64,000 bases of DNA, taken from assembly GCA_004298435.1 (NCBI GenBank), contig SCSF01000133.1, forward strand, positions 1 through 64,000, in the 5' to 3' direction. Shown piece after piece: positions 1-8,438 of the stretch. A program made the translations under genes and the position numbers. The notes under the pieces are model-generated. The model did no database searches. It was not told where the DNA came from and saw nothing but the letters and a program-made list of their open reading frames with translations. The first letter of the stretch is position 1, and every line of letters starts with the position of its first letter. The DNA is from Beijerinckiaceae bacterium (lineage in GTDB: Bacteria > Pseudomonadota > Alphaproteobacteria > Rhizobiales > Beijerinckiaceae).

Positions 1-222
1 GGTCTTTGGCCGCTCGACCGTGATGGTCGTCAGGAGCCGCGGCGCATCTTCCGCGCTGTCCCAGCCGTCATCTTCGGTGATGCGGACATGAGGCTCGAAA
101 CGTCCGCTCTCGTTCGATTGCGCACCTCGGCCGCGCTTCGGCGGGAGCCCCGCGGGCCAGCTCTCCGGGTTTTCCGCGCGGCGGCACGGCAGGGCACGCC
201 CACGCGAGCCTTGCGGGGTCAA
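1..222 (-). CDS. PA0069-family radical SAM protein, N-terminal part (runs off the window)
   Basis: Only the first 74 codons lie in the window. The reading frame opens with TTG at 222-220, preceded by a strong ribosome binding site (AAGGAGGA on the minus strand, 234-227). The N-terminus has a basic stretch followed by the motifs RGRGAQSN, SGRFEPHVR and EDDGWDSAED, which are typical of the leader that precedes the radical SAM core in PA0069/Rv2578c-type proteins. The CxxxCxxC cluster motif would lie beyond the window edge, so enzyme function cannot be confirmed. It is divergent from the glycosyltransferase-like gene at 377, an arrangement I recall from other Hyphomicrobiales. The assignment rests on the leader alone. 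Confidence 0.7.
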   Translation of the reverse strand, partial: MTPQGSRGRALPCRRAENPESWPAGLPPKRGRGAQSNESGRFEPHVRITEDDGWDSAEDAPRLLTTITVERPKT

Positions 223-376
223 GACTTCCTCCTTTATCAGGGCTGCGTCCGACATGCGGCTTGATCCCGGCTCTCTTGAGCAAACTAGAACAATATGAGA
301 ACAAATAACGTACATAACGAGGGCCGTCAATGGCCAGGATCGTCGTTGCGCCAGGCAAAAAGGTGAGGATGAGCAG

Positions 377-907
377 ATGCTTTCCGTGATCGTCCTTTGC
401 GGCTTCGCAGAGCCGGTGCGCCCCGATGCGGTCGTGCGCACGCTCGTGCCGCTCGTCGCCGCGTCCGTCAGGGGGCTTGTGCGCGATGTCATTCTGGCCG
501 GTCCGCAGGATGCAGAACTCGGGGTCATCGCGGAGCATGCCGGCTGCGCCGCCTTCGAGAGCGCGACAGAGGCGGCGGCTCTGCGCGATGCCATCGCAGC
601 CGCGCGCTCCGCGGATCTGATGATCCTCATTGCAGGCCATGTGCCGCAAGCCGGGTTTTTCGAGGAGATCGAGGACCTCCTGAATATGCGCGGCAGCGCG
701 GATCAATCGGGCAGGGTCTTGAAGACGGCGCCGGTCACTTTCTACGAACGAATATGTCCGGCGCTTGCACCCGTCGTTGGCATCATTGCAAGCCAGAGTC
801 GCTGCGCAAAAATAAAAATAGAATCATTTCAACAGCTTCGTCGTGCGGTTGATGCACGGAAATCTTTGCGGGCGCGGCTCCAGTCGATCATGGGACGCCC
901 GAACTGA
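377..907 (+). CDS. Glycosyltransferase family 2-like protein, reduced
   Basis: A 176-residue protein that opens with the GT-A-like strand MLSVIVL. It follows the pattern of a short alphaproteobacterial family often annotated as glycosyl transferase: a first strand, a conserved PLVAASVRGLVRDVILAG segment, a GCAAFES region, and a DLMILIAGHVPQAGF segment where a GT2 enzyme would carry its DxD motif. No DxD is visible here, so catalysis is doubtful. The ATG at 377 is preceded by AGGTGAGGAT. It is divergent from the radical SAM gene. Family membership is inferred from pattern similarity; a scaffold or inactive homologue is equally possible. Confidence 0.6.
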   Translation: MLSVIVLCGFAEPVRPDAVVRTLVPLVAASVRGLVRDVILAGPQDAELGVIAEHAGCAAFESATEAAALRDAIAAARSADLMILIAGHVPQAGFFEEIEDLLNMRGSADQSGRVLKTAPVTFYERICPALAPVVGIIASQSRCAKIKIESFQQLRRAVDARKSLRARLQSIMGRPN

Positions 908-1052
908 ATACCGAACCAAACTCCTTTTTACGCATTGGCCATCGAATGGTGGCGCTCGAGTAAGGAGACTTTGCCGGAAACGGCTTTGACAGAAATTTGA
1001 AATCGGTCGCCGCCTTGAACCTTCGGAGCATGCTCCGGGAAAGGATCAGATC

Positions 1053-1967
1053 ATGCGGCGGCGGAAAAGCGCTGGAAATTCGCTTTCCGGATCAGGGCTT
1101 TCAAACCTTCTCTTCGTTCTTTTTCTCGGCGTCGCGGCTTTGGCCTGCGGGGCAGAGCCGGGAAGCGCGCACTCCGTCACGTTGCCGTTGCCGCCGCCGC
1201 GCCCGCCTGATCTTCGCGCGATGCTCGATGTTCCGCCGCTGCCGCCGCCAAGACCGCAGATTCCGCAAAGTCAGCAGATGCCGCCGAGCCTGGCATTACC
1301 TTTGATCGGGAAGCCCCACAGTGCCGGAGATACCGAGACCGTGCGCGCGCAAGTTCTGGCGAGCGGCAAGATCGTCGCCGACAGTCTTCCCGCTATCGTC
1401 GGATCAGCGCAGGCGAACATGACAACGATCGGCGTTGGCGTCTGTGGCATCGATGCGCCGATCCGGCTGAAAGCGATCGTCCTCGCCAGTGGCGACAAGG
1501 TCGTTCTCGCGCCGCCTATCGTCCTGCGCGCCTCGCTCGCCGATGCGCTTGCCGATTGGGTGCGCGATGATCTCGAACCTGCTGTCGCCGACAAGGGCGA
1601 CCGGCTGGCGAAAATTGTGGGCGTGGGCGCTTATCAATGCCGCCGCCGCGATCGCCTGCTGCGCGCCAAGGTCAGTGAACACGCAACCGGCGATGCAATC
1701 GATCTCGAAGGCTTCGTGACTGCGAAAGGCAGACATTTCGCGATAGCACTACCGCATGGCGACGCGGATGCGGACCGCCGGTCATTTCTCGCGCTGATGA
1801 AAAAGACGGCCTGCCAGCGCTTCACGACAGTGCTGGGGCCTGGCGCCGACAGCTACCACGCCGGGCATCTGCATCTCGATCTCGAAACGCGGCGCCACAG
1901 CGGCCATTTGTGCGAGTGGAATCTGCCGCCCGATAGTGCGGACAGGGCAGCATCGAAAGCGCCGTAG
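1053..1967 (+). CDS. Extensin-like protein (secreted, C-terminal extensin_2 domain)
   Basis: 304 residues. The N-terminus has a basic segment and a hydrophobic stretch (LLFVLFLGVAALACG) ending near residue 35, consistent with a signal peptide or lipoprotein signal. Next come a proline-rich linker (PLPPPRPPDL, PPLPPPRPQ) and a low-complexity region. The C-terminal half carries the conserved extensin-like pattern: GVGAYQCRRRDR, SEHATGDAIDLEGF, and SYHAGHLHLDLETR, with His and Asp residues in the arrangement of metal-dependent peptidoglycan peptidase folds. The bacterial family (PF06904) is common in Hyphomicrobiales and of unproven function; a cell-wall role is likely. Start chosen at ATG 1053 after GGGAAAGGAT. 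It converges on the metalloprotease gene, with 1 base between them. Confidence 0.85.
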   Translation: MRRRKSAGNSLSGSGLSNLLFVLFLGVAALACGAEPGSAHSVTLPLPPPRPPDLRAMLDVPPLPPPRPQIPQSQQMPPSLALPLIGKPHSAGDTETVRAQVLASGKIVADSLPAIVGSAQANMTTIGVGVCGIDAPIRLKAIVLASGDKVVLAPPIVLRASLADALADWVRDDLEPAVADKGDRLAKIVGVGAYQCRRRDRLLRAKVSEHATGDAIDLEGFVTAKGRHFAIALPHGDADADRRSFLALMKKTACQRFTTVLGPGADSYHAGHLHLDLETRRHSGHLCEWNLPPDSADRAASKAP

Positions 1968-1968
1968 C

Positions 1969-2874
1969 TTATTGCGCGAAGGTGTTGCAGGAATCGACCA
2001 GACCGGATTTCAATCCGGTCTCGAACCAGTGGACGCGCTGCGCCGAACTTCCATGGGTGAAGGAATCCGGCACGACTGTACCCTGCGTCGCCCGTTGCAA
2101 CCGGTCATCGCCGATGGCTTGCGCGGTCGCGATCGCCTTCTGGATGTCGCCGGGCTCGATCACATGATATTTGGCCTGCGCATTGGCGGCCCAGACACCG
2201 GCGAAGCAATCCGCCATCAACTCGATACGGACTGAGATCGCATTGGCGCGAGAGCCGCCGGCGCTTCTCTGCGCAGCCTGCGCCTTGCCGAGAATCCCGA
2301 GTTGATCCTGCACATGATGGCCGATCTCATGCGCGATGACATAGGCATAGGCGAAATCGCCGCCACCGCCGAAGCGCCGCTTCATGTCGGCGAAGAAGGA
2401 CGTATCGAGATAGACCTTCTTGTCGATTGGGCAATAGAATGGCCCCATCGCGGCTGTCGCGCCGCCGCAGGCCGAGCGTGTCCGTCCTTTGAAGAGGACG
2501 AGATGCGGTGGGATATATTTGATGCCTTTCTGTTTCGGCAGAATATCGGACCACACATCCTCGGTTTCGGCGAGGGTCGCGGCGACGAACTGGCCGATCT
2601 GGTCCGAAGGCGTGCCGACGCGGCCTTGCGGTTGCGTCGGGGCGGACTGGCTATATTGCGTGGGGTGCCGCGCGCTTTGAACCATCTCCGCGCCGCCGAT
2701 GAGAATGCGCGGGTCTATGCCCAGCGCCCAGCCGATGAGGCCAAGCACGACGACCGTTCCGAGCCCCAACTGTCCCGCGCCGCCGAAGCCGCCTGATGCG
2801 CCGATCTGCGTGCTGGCATCGTCATCGCGACGATCCTCGATATTGTCGGAGCGGCGGAAATCTTCCCAACGCAT
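1969..2874 (-). CDS. ypfJ: Neutral zinc metallopeptidase, YpfJ family
   Basis: 301 residues matching the putative neutral zinc metallopeptidase family (PF04228). A charged N-terminal segment (residues 1-20) leads to one membrane span (about 37-55, VVVLGLIGWALG), then a linker and a periplasmic catalytic domain. The zinc site HEIGHH is at residues 182-187. The characteristic SACGGATAAMGPFYCPID segment (about 134-151) and ELMADCFAGVWA downstream are both present. Substrate is unknown for the family. The ATG at 2874 gives MRWEDFRRSDNIEDRR, the usual family start. No operon partner is evident. Confidence 0.93.
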   Translation of the reverse strand: MRWEDFRRSDNIEDRRDDDASTQIGASGGFGGAGQLGLGTVVVLGLIGWALGIDPRILIGGAEMVQSARHPTQYSQSAPTQPQGRVGTPSDQIGQFVAATLAETEDVWSDILPKQKGIKYIPPHLVLFKGRTRSACGGATAAMGPFYCPIDKKVYLDTSFFADMKRRFGGGGDFAYAYVIAHEIGHHVQDQLGILGKAQAAQRSAGGSRANAISVRIELMADCFAGVWAANAQAKYHVIEPGDIQKAIATAQAIGDDRLQRATQGTVVPDSFTHGSSAQRVHWFETGLKSGLVDSCNTFAQ

Positions 2875-2932
2875 GGACCGGGGACTCCTTCTCGATCGCT
2901 ATTTTCTAGCAGCGGCGGATGGCAAGGGCTAT

Positions 2933-2994
2933 AGCGTTTTCGCGCCATACAGCTTTCGGTGCGCCCGAAGAAAACACGTCAGAACAAGCAATTA
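2933..2994 (+). repeat. REP-like intergenic repeat, diverged copy
   Basis: Reads AGCGTTTTCGCG, then CGGTGCGCCCGAAGAAAACACG and TCAGAACAAGCAATTA. This matches the pattern seen at 34038, 37223, 29757, 50752, 57540 and 58354: GAGCGTTTTC, GCGAAG, GGTTCGCGT, AAGAAAACGCGTCA, AACAAATAA. The GTTTTC and GAAAAC halves form an imperfect inverted repeat. It sits between the ypfJ-like gene and the uracil-DNA glycosylase gene. Confidence 0.6.
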
Positions 2995-3010
2995 ACACCA
3001 TGGTTTTGAT

Positions 3011-3874
3011 CTAAAAATTTATCCCGAGTGTTTTCATTTTCTTCGCGAGGGCGCGCAAATCCGCCCAGGCCAAACCTTTCTGGGCCGGCGTCCGCAGAAG
3101 ATAGGCCGGATGCAGCATGGCGAGCGCGAGAATCGTAAAGCCGTCCACGTCGTAATCAAACCAGCGGCCGTGCAGCCGCATCATGCTGTCCTTCGTGGGC
3201 AGGAGCGTGTGGCACGACGGCTTGCCGAGGCAGATGAGAATCTTCGGGTTCACGAGGGCGATCTGGCGGCGGAGGAAGGGCAGGCAGGCCGCCGCTTCGA
3301 GCGGCGTCGGCGTGCGGTTGCCCGGCGGCCGCCAGGGCACGATATTGGCGATATAGACTTTGCTTCGGTCGAGTTCGATCGCCGCCAGCATCTTGTCCAG
3401 CAATTGTCCCGCGCGGCCGACGAATGGCCGCCCGATGCGGTCCTCATCGGCTCCCGGCGCTTCGCCGACGAACATGATCGGCGCTTCGGGGTTGCCGTCC
3501 GCGAAAACAAGTTGCGTTGCAGTTGCCTTGAGCCCGCAGCCATCGAACGCGAGAAGCTTTGCCCGCAATTCGTCGAGATTTTGCGCCGAGGCGGCGGCTT
3601 CGGCGGCTGATTGCACGACAACATCGGCGGCAAGAGGAGCGACTACAGGCTTGGCCTTGTGTGGTGCAGCGGTCGGGGGCTGTCGCGTTGCCGGTGGGCG
3701 TGGCGGCCGCGGCTCGTGGATTTGCTCGCGTATGGCCGTCTTCGCCGCTGCCGTTTCCGCAAAGCGGTCGTGCGCGGCGGCATCGATGGCGGCATCGACG
3801 CCCATGTCGGCATACCAGCGCAAAAGCTGGGCCAAAGCGCTCGCGTCGGGGCTCGTCTCGTCGGCTATCGGCAT
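3011..3874 (-). CDS. Uracil-DNA glycosylase, family 4-like, with an incomplete Fe-S cysteine set
   Basis: 287 residues. After a variable, proline/alanine-rich N-terminal region (residues 1-100) the UDG fold begins. GEAPGADED (137-145) is the active-site motif 1, followed by [15 protein letters not shown], then [15 protein letters not shown], and later MLHPAYLLR near the C-terminus. It removes uracil from DNA in base excision repair. Family-4 enzymes hold a [4Fe-4S] cluster with four cysteines. Here Cys113 and Cys197 are kept, but the first position aligns with Phe110 and the third with Trp181, so a normal cluster is unlikely. I recall similar alphaproteobacterial sequences, so this is probably a subgroup rather than a damaged gene. 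Confidence 0.85.
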   Translation of the reverse strand: MPIADETSPDASALAQLLRWYADMGVDAAIDAAAHDRFAETAAAKTAIREQIHEPRPPRPPATRQPPTAAPHKAKPVVAPLAADVVVQSAAEAAASAQNLDELRAKLLAFDGCGLKATATQLVFADGNPEAPIMFVGEAPGADEDRIGRPFVGRAGQLLDKMLAAIELDRSKVYIANIVPWRPPGNRTPTPLEAAACLPFLRRQIALVNPKILICLGKPSCHTLLPTKDSMMRLHGRWFDYDVDGFTILALAMLHPAYLLRTPAQKGLAWADLRALAKKMKTLGINF

Positions 3875-3938
3875 AGGGAAGGATTAGCATTTCCGCCGTG
3901 CGGAAGCGACCGGCGCGCTCAGACGTGTCGAGGTTGAC

Positions 3939-4238
3939 CTAGACCTCTTCAAGGTGTCGGCGCAAAAGGTCATTGACCCGCGATTGCCAACCGTCTCCAC
4001 TAGCCCGAAGCTTTTCCAGGACATCAATATCGATGCGGATCGAGACGGCTTCCTTCTTCCTCAAAGGACCATGGCGTCGGATGGACTTAGCCAAATGAGG
4101 GAAGGCTTCGGAAAAAGGTTTGGCTGAGGAGAGTTCATTGTCGGTCGCCTCGAAATCATCAGGGTCGGCTGCGATTTGCGACTGGATTCTCGCCTCTTCC
4201 GTCTCGCTGATAGGAGGAATCTTAGAATGCTTTGGCAT
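3939..4238 (-). CDS. brnA: BrnA-type antitoxin
   Basis: 99 residues. The C-terminal half (KKEAVSIRIDIDVLEKLRAS, then GWQSRVNDLLRRHLEEV) is the ribbon-helix-helix-like DNA-binding region of BrnA antitoxins. The acidic N-terminal half would bind the toxin. ATG 4238 is chosen over ATG 4244 because it leaves a proper spacer after the AAAGGA site. The start lies inside the end of brnT (stop at 4222), a 17-base overlap, as expected for a translationally coupled brnTA operon. BrnA is known to neutralise BrnT and, in Brucella, to repress the operon. Confidence 0.88.
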   Translation of the reverse strand: MPKHSKIPPISETEEARIQSQIAADPDDFEATDNELSSAKPFSEAFPHLAKSIRRHGPLRKKEAVSIRIDIDVLEKLRASGDGWQSRVNDLLRRHLEEV

Positions 4239-4479
4239 AGGCATTCCTTTCTTTGCGGCTCGCATGACGCATGCTGATAATCGAAAGAGCTTCGGTGCCG
4301 AGAGGACGAAATACGACTGAAATGATTTCCTCGTCGAGTATTCCAATCGCCATGTAGCGGTTGCCCTTGGCTGAAACGATCAAAGCGTTCTCAAAAAATC
4401 CTTCTGCTACGTCCGCGAAATCCATTCCCCTCGCTTTAAGATTGATTTGTCGCTTTGGTTCGTCCCAGAGAATTTCCAT
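4222..4479 (-). CDS. brnT: BrnT-type ribonuclease toxin
   Basis: 85 residues with the BrnT family pattern: an N-terminal WDEPKRQINLKARGMDFADV, a central RYMAIGILDEEIISVVF, and a C-terminal ISMRHASRKERNAY that holds the conserved Arg/His/Lys residues of this RelE-like RNase fold. BrnT stops growth by cleaving RNA until bound by BrnA. The ATG at 4479 gives the usual family start (MEILWDEPK). It has no clear ribosome binding site; a promoter-like sequence ends only 7 bases upstream, so its mRNA may be leaderless. Confidence 0.9.
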   Translation of the reverse strand: MEILWDEPKRQINLKARGMDFADVAEGFFENALIVSAKGNRYMAIGILDEEIISVVFRPLGTEALSIISMRHASRKERNAYAKAF

Positions 4480-4486
4480 TAATTTG

Positions 4487-4515
4487 TATATACGAGTTAA
4501 CCGGATAAAATTCAA
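4487..4515 (-). promoter_or_regulatory. Predicted brnTA promoter with a -10 palindrome
   Basis: On the minus strand TTGAAT (4515-4510) is followed by a 17-base spacer and TATATA (4492-4487), a good sigma-70-like match. The -10 lies within the palindrome GTATATAC (4493-4486), a possible operator for the BrnA/BrnT complex. The brnT ATG starts 7 bases past the -10. Confidence 0.5.
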
Positions 4516-4623
4516 TCACTCATATGCGAGTTCTGCTCCAATTAGGCAGATGCCTATCTCTGCGCTCATTTAGGTTCTTCGAGGCGCAAATGGACAAACC
4601 AGCCGTAGGATGCAGCGTCGCCT

Positions 4624-5313
4624 TCACCGCTTGGCGTCCGGAGCATATCTCGCCAAGAACAGCGCCACTGCCTCATCGACATGATGGCGGATCGTTTCTT
4701 CCGTGGCCTGCTCCCAGCCGGGCGCTACGAGCATCATAATGTGGCGATTAGCGACGACCGAGCCAAGAAAGAGCTTGGCGGCGAGGGTCGAATCGGAGCA
4801 GGTCAAGAGACCTTGGCGCACTGCGCCTTCGAGATAGAGGGTCAGTTGTTGCAGGATCTGCGCTGGGCCTTGCTCGAAGAAGATGCGACCGAGTTCGGGC
4901 GTCCGCGGCGCTTCGGCGACGACGATGCGGAACAGGCAGATCGGATCCGGGTTCAACAGCAGCCGGAGCAGATTGAAACCGAGTTTATGGAGCACTTCCC
5001 GCGGTTCGCCTTGCAGGGGAAAGTCGCCTTCGGCTTCGCCATAAACTCTGGCGGAGCGGGCTCGCACCACTTCCGAAAACAAGCCCTCCTTGCTGCCGAA
5101 ATGCCTGTAGAGAGTCTCCTTCGATGCCCCTGCGCGAGAGGCGACGATCTGCATCGTCGTTTCGGTGAAACCGAGATCGAGAAAAACCCCTTCGGCGACC
5201 GCTGCGATTTCTTCACGCCGCTTCTCACCGCGCGGAATGCGTCTGGTTTTGAGAGTATCCGCGTCCGCGGTTTCCGCCGCCGTCGTCTCGGGTGTGATCG
5301 GTGTAGAAGTCAT
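4624..5313 (-). CDS. TetR family transcriptional regulator, probable repressor of the adjacent efflux operon
   Basis: 229 residues. A charged leader (residues 1-35) precedes the TetR DNA-binding domain: RREEIAAVAEGVFLDLGF, TTMQIVASRAGASKETLYRHF (helix-turn-helix, about 55-75), GSKEGLFSEVV. The C-terminal ligand/dimer domain includes ILQQLTLYLEGAVRQG and RHIMMLVAPGWEQ, as in TetR/AcrR proteins that control drug pumps. It is divergent from the HlyD-MFS-OMF operon. A 6-4-6 inverted repeat at 5364-5379 lies 50 bases from its start and on top of the likely efflux promoter, so it probably represses both directions. ATG 5313 is preferred over upstream alternative codons because it gives the usual short leader. 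Confidence 0.88.
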   Translation of the reverse strand: MTSTPITPETTAAETADADTLKTRRIPRGEKRREEIAAVAEGVFLDLGFTETTMQIVASRAGASKETLYRHFGSKEGLFSEVVRARSARVYGEAEGDFPLQGEPREVLHKLGFNLLRLLLNPDPICLFRIVVAEAPRTPELGRIFFEQGPAQILQQLTLYLEGAVRQGLLTCSDSTLAAKLFLGSVVANRHIMMLVAPGWEQATEETIRHHVDEAVALFLARYAPDAKR

Positions 5314-5336
5314 TGCTAGTTGTCTGTTCGCTCCGG

Positions 5337-5379
5337 TTGACAATGACACGAGGGGACAATATACGAACTTGGCAGTTCG
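5337..5379 (+). promoter_or_regulatory. Efflux operon promoter with overlapping TetR-type operator
   Basis: TTGACA (5337-5342), a 17-base spacer and TATACG (5360-5365) make a strong sigma-70-like promoter toward the efflux genes. A perfect inverted repeat, CGAACT-TGGC-AGTTCG (5364-5379), overlaps the -10 and the start site, where a TetR dimer would block initiation. The leader to the first efflux ATG would be long (about 270 bases). Confidence 0.6.
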
Positions 5380-5645
5380 GTTAAGCAATTTTTCTAATAG
5401 AGCATATGCGCTAAAAGTTGAAAGACTTTTTCCGCCAAAAAGCAACAAGCAAGACACTGATTCTACAGTGTTTCCCATATCTCGCGGGGCGCTTTTGCGG
5501 TCCGCGCATCGCATTTTCGGCCCGTTTGCGCGGCGCTCTGCACCGATGCCGGCAAGTCGGACCCCTTGTCTGGAAAGCGTGGCTGTCGCCATAGGGGTTG
5601 CCCGGGGAGTTACGGAATTTGAGCGAGACTGGCCAAAAGGAGCAT

Positions 5646-6713
5646 ATGGCTCCCGGCAAGGCGAAGCCTGCGGGCTCGCGCCGGCGCGTCATTCTGCTGA
5701 TCGTCATTGTCCTGTTCCTCGCCGGGCTGGCCTATGTCGGCTATGCCTACTGGATCGCCAATCTCGGCTATCAGACCACTGACGACGCCTATCTCGACGG
5801 AAACGCGATCACGATCGCGCCGCGCATTTCGGGCGCGGTGGTCTCGCTCGACGTGACGGACAATCAGTTCGTCCACAAGGGCGATCCGATTATCCATATT
5901 GATCCGCGGCAATACCAGATCGATCTGGAGCAGGCCGAGGCGCAACTCGCGACAGCCAAAGGCCAACTGGCCGGCTTCAAATATGCGGCGCAGGTCGCGC
6001 GCAAGAACTTTCCCGCAGCGTTGGCCATCGCGCAGGCTCAACTCGCCAGCGCCAATGCTGCGTTGGTCAAGGCGGAGGCCGATTACAAGCGCCAGATGGC
6101 GCTGCCCCGCCGCGCGACGACGCAGCAGGAGGTCGATACCGCGACATCAAACTGGCATCAGGCGCAGGCGCAGGTACGTCTCGCCCAGGCGCAGGTGCAG
6201 GAGGCCGAGCCGGTCCAGGAGAAGATCGGCCAGGCCGATGCGCAGGTCACCCAAAACACAGGCGAGGTCGCGCAGGCGCAGGCGCGCGTCGATCAGGCGA
6301 AGCTGAATTTGTCTTTCACGGTTTTGCGCGCGCCTCAGGACGGCTGGGTGACGAAGCGCAGCGTCGAGGTCGGGAACTATTTGGCCGCCGGCCAGCAGAT
6401 CATGTCGCTCGTTCCCAAAAAGATCTGGGTCACCGCGAATTTCAAGGAAACGCAACTCACAAACATGCGGCCGGGCCAGCCTGTGACCATTACGGTCGAT
6501 GCCTATCCGAACATGAAACTCGAAGGCCATGTCGATTCGATCCAGCGCGGAACGGGCGCCAAGTTCACGGCCTTTCCGCCTGAAAACGCGACCGGAAATT
6601 TCGTCAAGATCGTGCAGCGCGTGCCCGTGAAGATCGACATCGATAAGGGACTCGATGTGGAGCATGCGATGCCGCTGGGCCTTTCGGTCTATCCGCGGGT
6701 GAAGGTGAAATGA
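5646..6713 (+). CDS. emrA: HlyD/EmrA family membrane fusion protein
   Basis: 355 residues. A short cytoplasmic basic leader is followed by one membrane span (RRVILLIVIVLFLAGLAYVG, about 13-33) and the periplasmic part. TTDDAYLDGNAITIAPRISG begins the lipoyl/barrel-sandwich domain. A long coiled-coil hairpin rich in A/Q/E follows (AQAQLASANAALVKAEADYK; AQAQVRLAQAQVQEAEPVQ), and the beta-barrel returns with LRAPQDGWVTKRSVEVGNYL. It links the inner membrane MFS pump to the outer membrane channel. ATG 5646 is chosen because AAAAGGAG lies directly upstream (5636-5643). Its stop overlaps the next start (ATGA). Substrate is unknown. Confidence 0.93.
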   Translation: MAPGKAKPAGSRRRVILLIVIVLFLAGLAYVGYAYWIANLGYQTTDDAYLDGNAITIAPRISGAVVSLDVTDNQFVHKGDPIIHIDPRQYQIDLEQAEAQLATAKGQLAGFKYAAQVARKNFPAALAIAQAQLASANAALVKAEADYKRQMALPRRATTQQEVDTATSNWHQAQAQVRLAQAQVQEAEPVQEKIGQADAQVTQNTGEVAQAQARVDQAKLNLSFTVLRAPQDGWVTKRSVEVGNYLAAGQQIMSLVPKKIWVTANFKETQLTNMRPGQPVTITVDAYPNMKLEGHVDSIQRGTGAKFTAFPPENATGNFVKIVQRVPVKIDIDKGLDVEHAMPLGLSVYPRVKVK

Positions 6714-8437
6714 CGCAGGCGCGCAAACCTGCCGAAGCGCCAAGACTGATTTCCGATCAGGCCGACGAGCCATATGCGCTGCCGGAAGATGCGTTTCCGG
6801 ATGAATCGCCGCTGCATGAGCCGGGCCTTGCGGCTCCGTCGCAGGCTTCACCTCCCGCGCCGCCGCCTCCCGCGGGCATGGGCGAACCGGAATGGCATCC
6901 GCGCAGCAATCCCTGGGTCGTCGCGATCGTTGTCACCATCGCCGCATTCATGGAGATCCTCGACACGACGATCGTGAATGTCGCTTTGCCGCATATCGCG
7001 GGGAGCCTCTCGTCGTCGAGCGACGAAGCGACCTGGGCGCTGACCTCCTATCTCGTCGCCAACGGCATCGTGCTGACGATTTCCGGCTGGCTTGGCAATG
7101 TGCTCGGGCGCAAGCGCTATTTCCTCATCTGCATCGCCATGTTCACCGTCTGCTCATTTTTGTGCGGAACTTCGAGCAGCCTGGGCGAACTCATTATTTT
7201 CCGGCTCATGCAGGGCTTTTTCGGCGGCGGCCTGCAACCGAACCAGCAGTCGATCATTCTCGACTATTTTCCACCGGAACGGCGCGGCGCGGCATTCGGC
7301 GTGACAGCGGTCGCAATCATCGTCGCTCCGATTCTGGGACCGACGCTTGGCGGCTACATCACCGACTCGACGTCCTGGCGGTGGATTTTCTATATCAACG
7401 TCCCCGTCGGAATCATTGCCGTTGTTCTGGTGTCGCTCCTGGTTGAGGATCCGCCCTGGGCGCGGGAGCGGCGGCGTACAACCGATTTCATCGGCCTCGG
7501 CCTGATCGCAATCGGGCTTGGCTGTCTGCAAATCATGCTGGATCGTGGCGAGGACGAGAACTGGTTCAGTTCAAGCTTTATCGTCATCATGGCGATGATC
7601 GCCGTGTCGGCAATCGTCGGCGCCATCCTCTGGCTGATGGTCGCAAAAAAGCCGATCGTTCATCTCGCCGTGTTCAAGGACAACAACTTCGCGGCGGGCT
7701 GCGGCATGATCAGCGCCATGGGCGGGATCCTTTACGCCAGCGCCGTTCTCATTCCGCAATTTGCGCAGCAGGTCATTGGCTACACCGCTACATGGGCGGG
7801 GCTCATCCTATCGCCGGGCGGCATCGTCGTCCTGTTCCTCATTCCTGTCGTCGGACGGCTGATGACCTTCATCCAGACTCGCTATGTCATCGCCTTCGGT
7901 TTCTTTACGCTGGGCTGCGCGTTTCTCTACTCGCGCGTGCTGACGCCGGACATCGATTTCATCCGGATGGTGCTTCTGCGCTCGTCGCAATCCGCCGCGC
8001 TCGCATTTCTCTTCGTTCCTATCAGCACGATCGCCTACCGGACCTTGCCGCGTGAATTGAACGGCGACGCCACGGCGCTTTATTCGATGTTCCGCAATGT
8101 CGCGGGATCTGTCGGCATCGCCATATCGACGGCGACAGTTCAACAAAGCACCCAGATCCACGAGGCCTATCTGTCGCGCTGGGCGACGCCGTTGCATCAG
8201 CCATTCCAACAGTTGATCGCGACCTATCAGGCAGCGTTACAGGCGATGGGGCATGTCGCCACGGAGGCACATGCGCTCGCGGTGGGCAAGGTGCTCCAGG
8301 ATTTCCGGATACAGGCGGCTGTGCTGGCCTACTCGGATGTCTTCTTCTACTGTTCCTTCGTCGCCTTTGCGATGGTTCCGTTTTGCTTCCTGATGTCGCC
8401 GACAAAGTCCGGCGGCGGCGGGGTGGGGGCGCATTAA
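6710..8437 (+). CDS. emrB: DHA2 family MFS multidrug exporter (EmrB/QacA type)
   Basis: 575 residues. An unusually long Pro/Ala-rich cytoplasmic N-terminus (about 65 residues) precedes 14 predicted membrane spans. Family signs are FMEILDTTIVNVALPHIAG in the first span (motif D1), LGNVLGRKRYFLICIAMF (motif A), RLMQGFFGGGLQPNQQSIIL (motif B) and APILGPTLGGYITDSTSWRW (motif C, antiporter). It would expel toxic compounds by proton antiport through the neighbouring HlyD protein and outer membrane factor. The start overlaps the emrA stop by four bases, indicating translational coupling. The substrate cannot be told from sequence. Confidence 0.93.
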   Translation: MTQARKPAEAPRLISDQADEPYALPEDAFPDESPLHEPGLAAPSQASPPAPPPPAGMGEPEWHPRSNPWVVAIVVTIAAFMEILDTTIVNVALPHIAGSLSSSSDEATWALTSYLVANGIVLTISGWLGNVLGRKRYFLICIAMFTVCSFLCGTSSSLGELIIFRLMQGFFGGGLQPNQQSIILDYFPPERRGAAFGVTAVAIIVAPILGPTLGGYITDSTSWRWIFYINVPVGIIAVVLVSLLVEDPPWARERRRTTDFIGLGLIAIGLGCLQIMLDRGEDENWFSSSFIVIMAMIAVSAIVGAILWLMVAKKPIVHLAVFKDNNFAAGCGMISAMGGILYASAVLIPQFAQQVIGYTATWAGLILSPGGIVVLFLIPVVGRLMTFIQTRYVIAFGFFTLGCAFLYSRVLTPDIDFIRMVLLRSSQSAALAFLFVPISTIAYRTLPRELNGDATALYSMFRNVAGSVGIAISTATVQQSTQIHEAYLSRWATPLHQPFQQLIATYQAALQAMGHVATEAHALAVGKVLQDFRIQAAVLAYSDVFFYCSFVAFAMVPFCFLMSPTKSGGGGVGAH

Positions 8438-8438
8438 C

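Noticed and set aside
68-706. A 212-codon minus-strand frame over the first two genes
   Set aside because: It overlaps both the radical SAM leader and the glycosyltransferase-like gene in other frames, and lacks any domain pattern.
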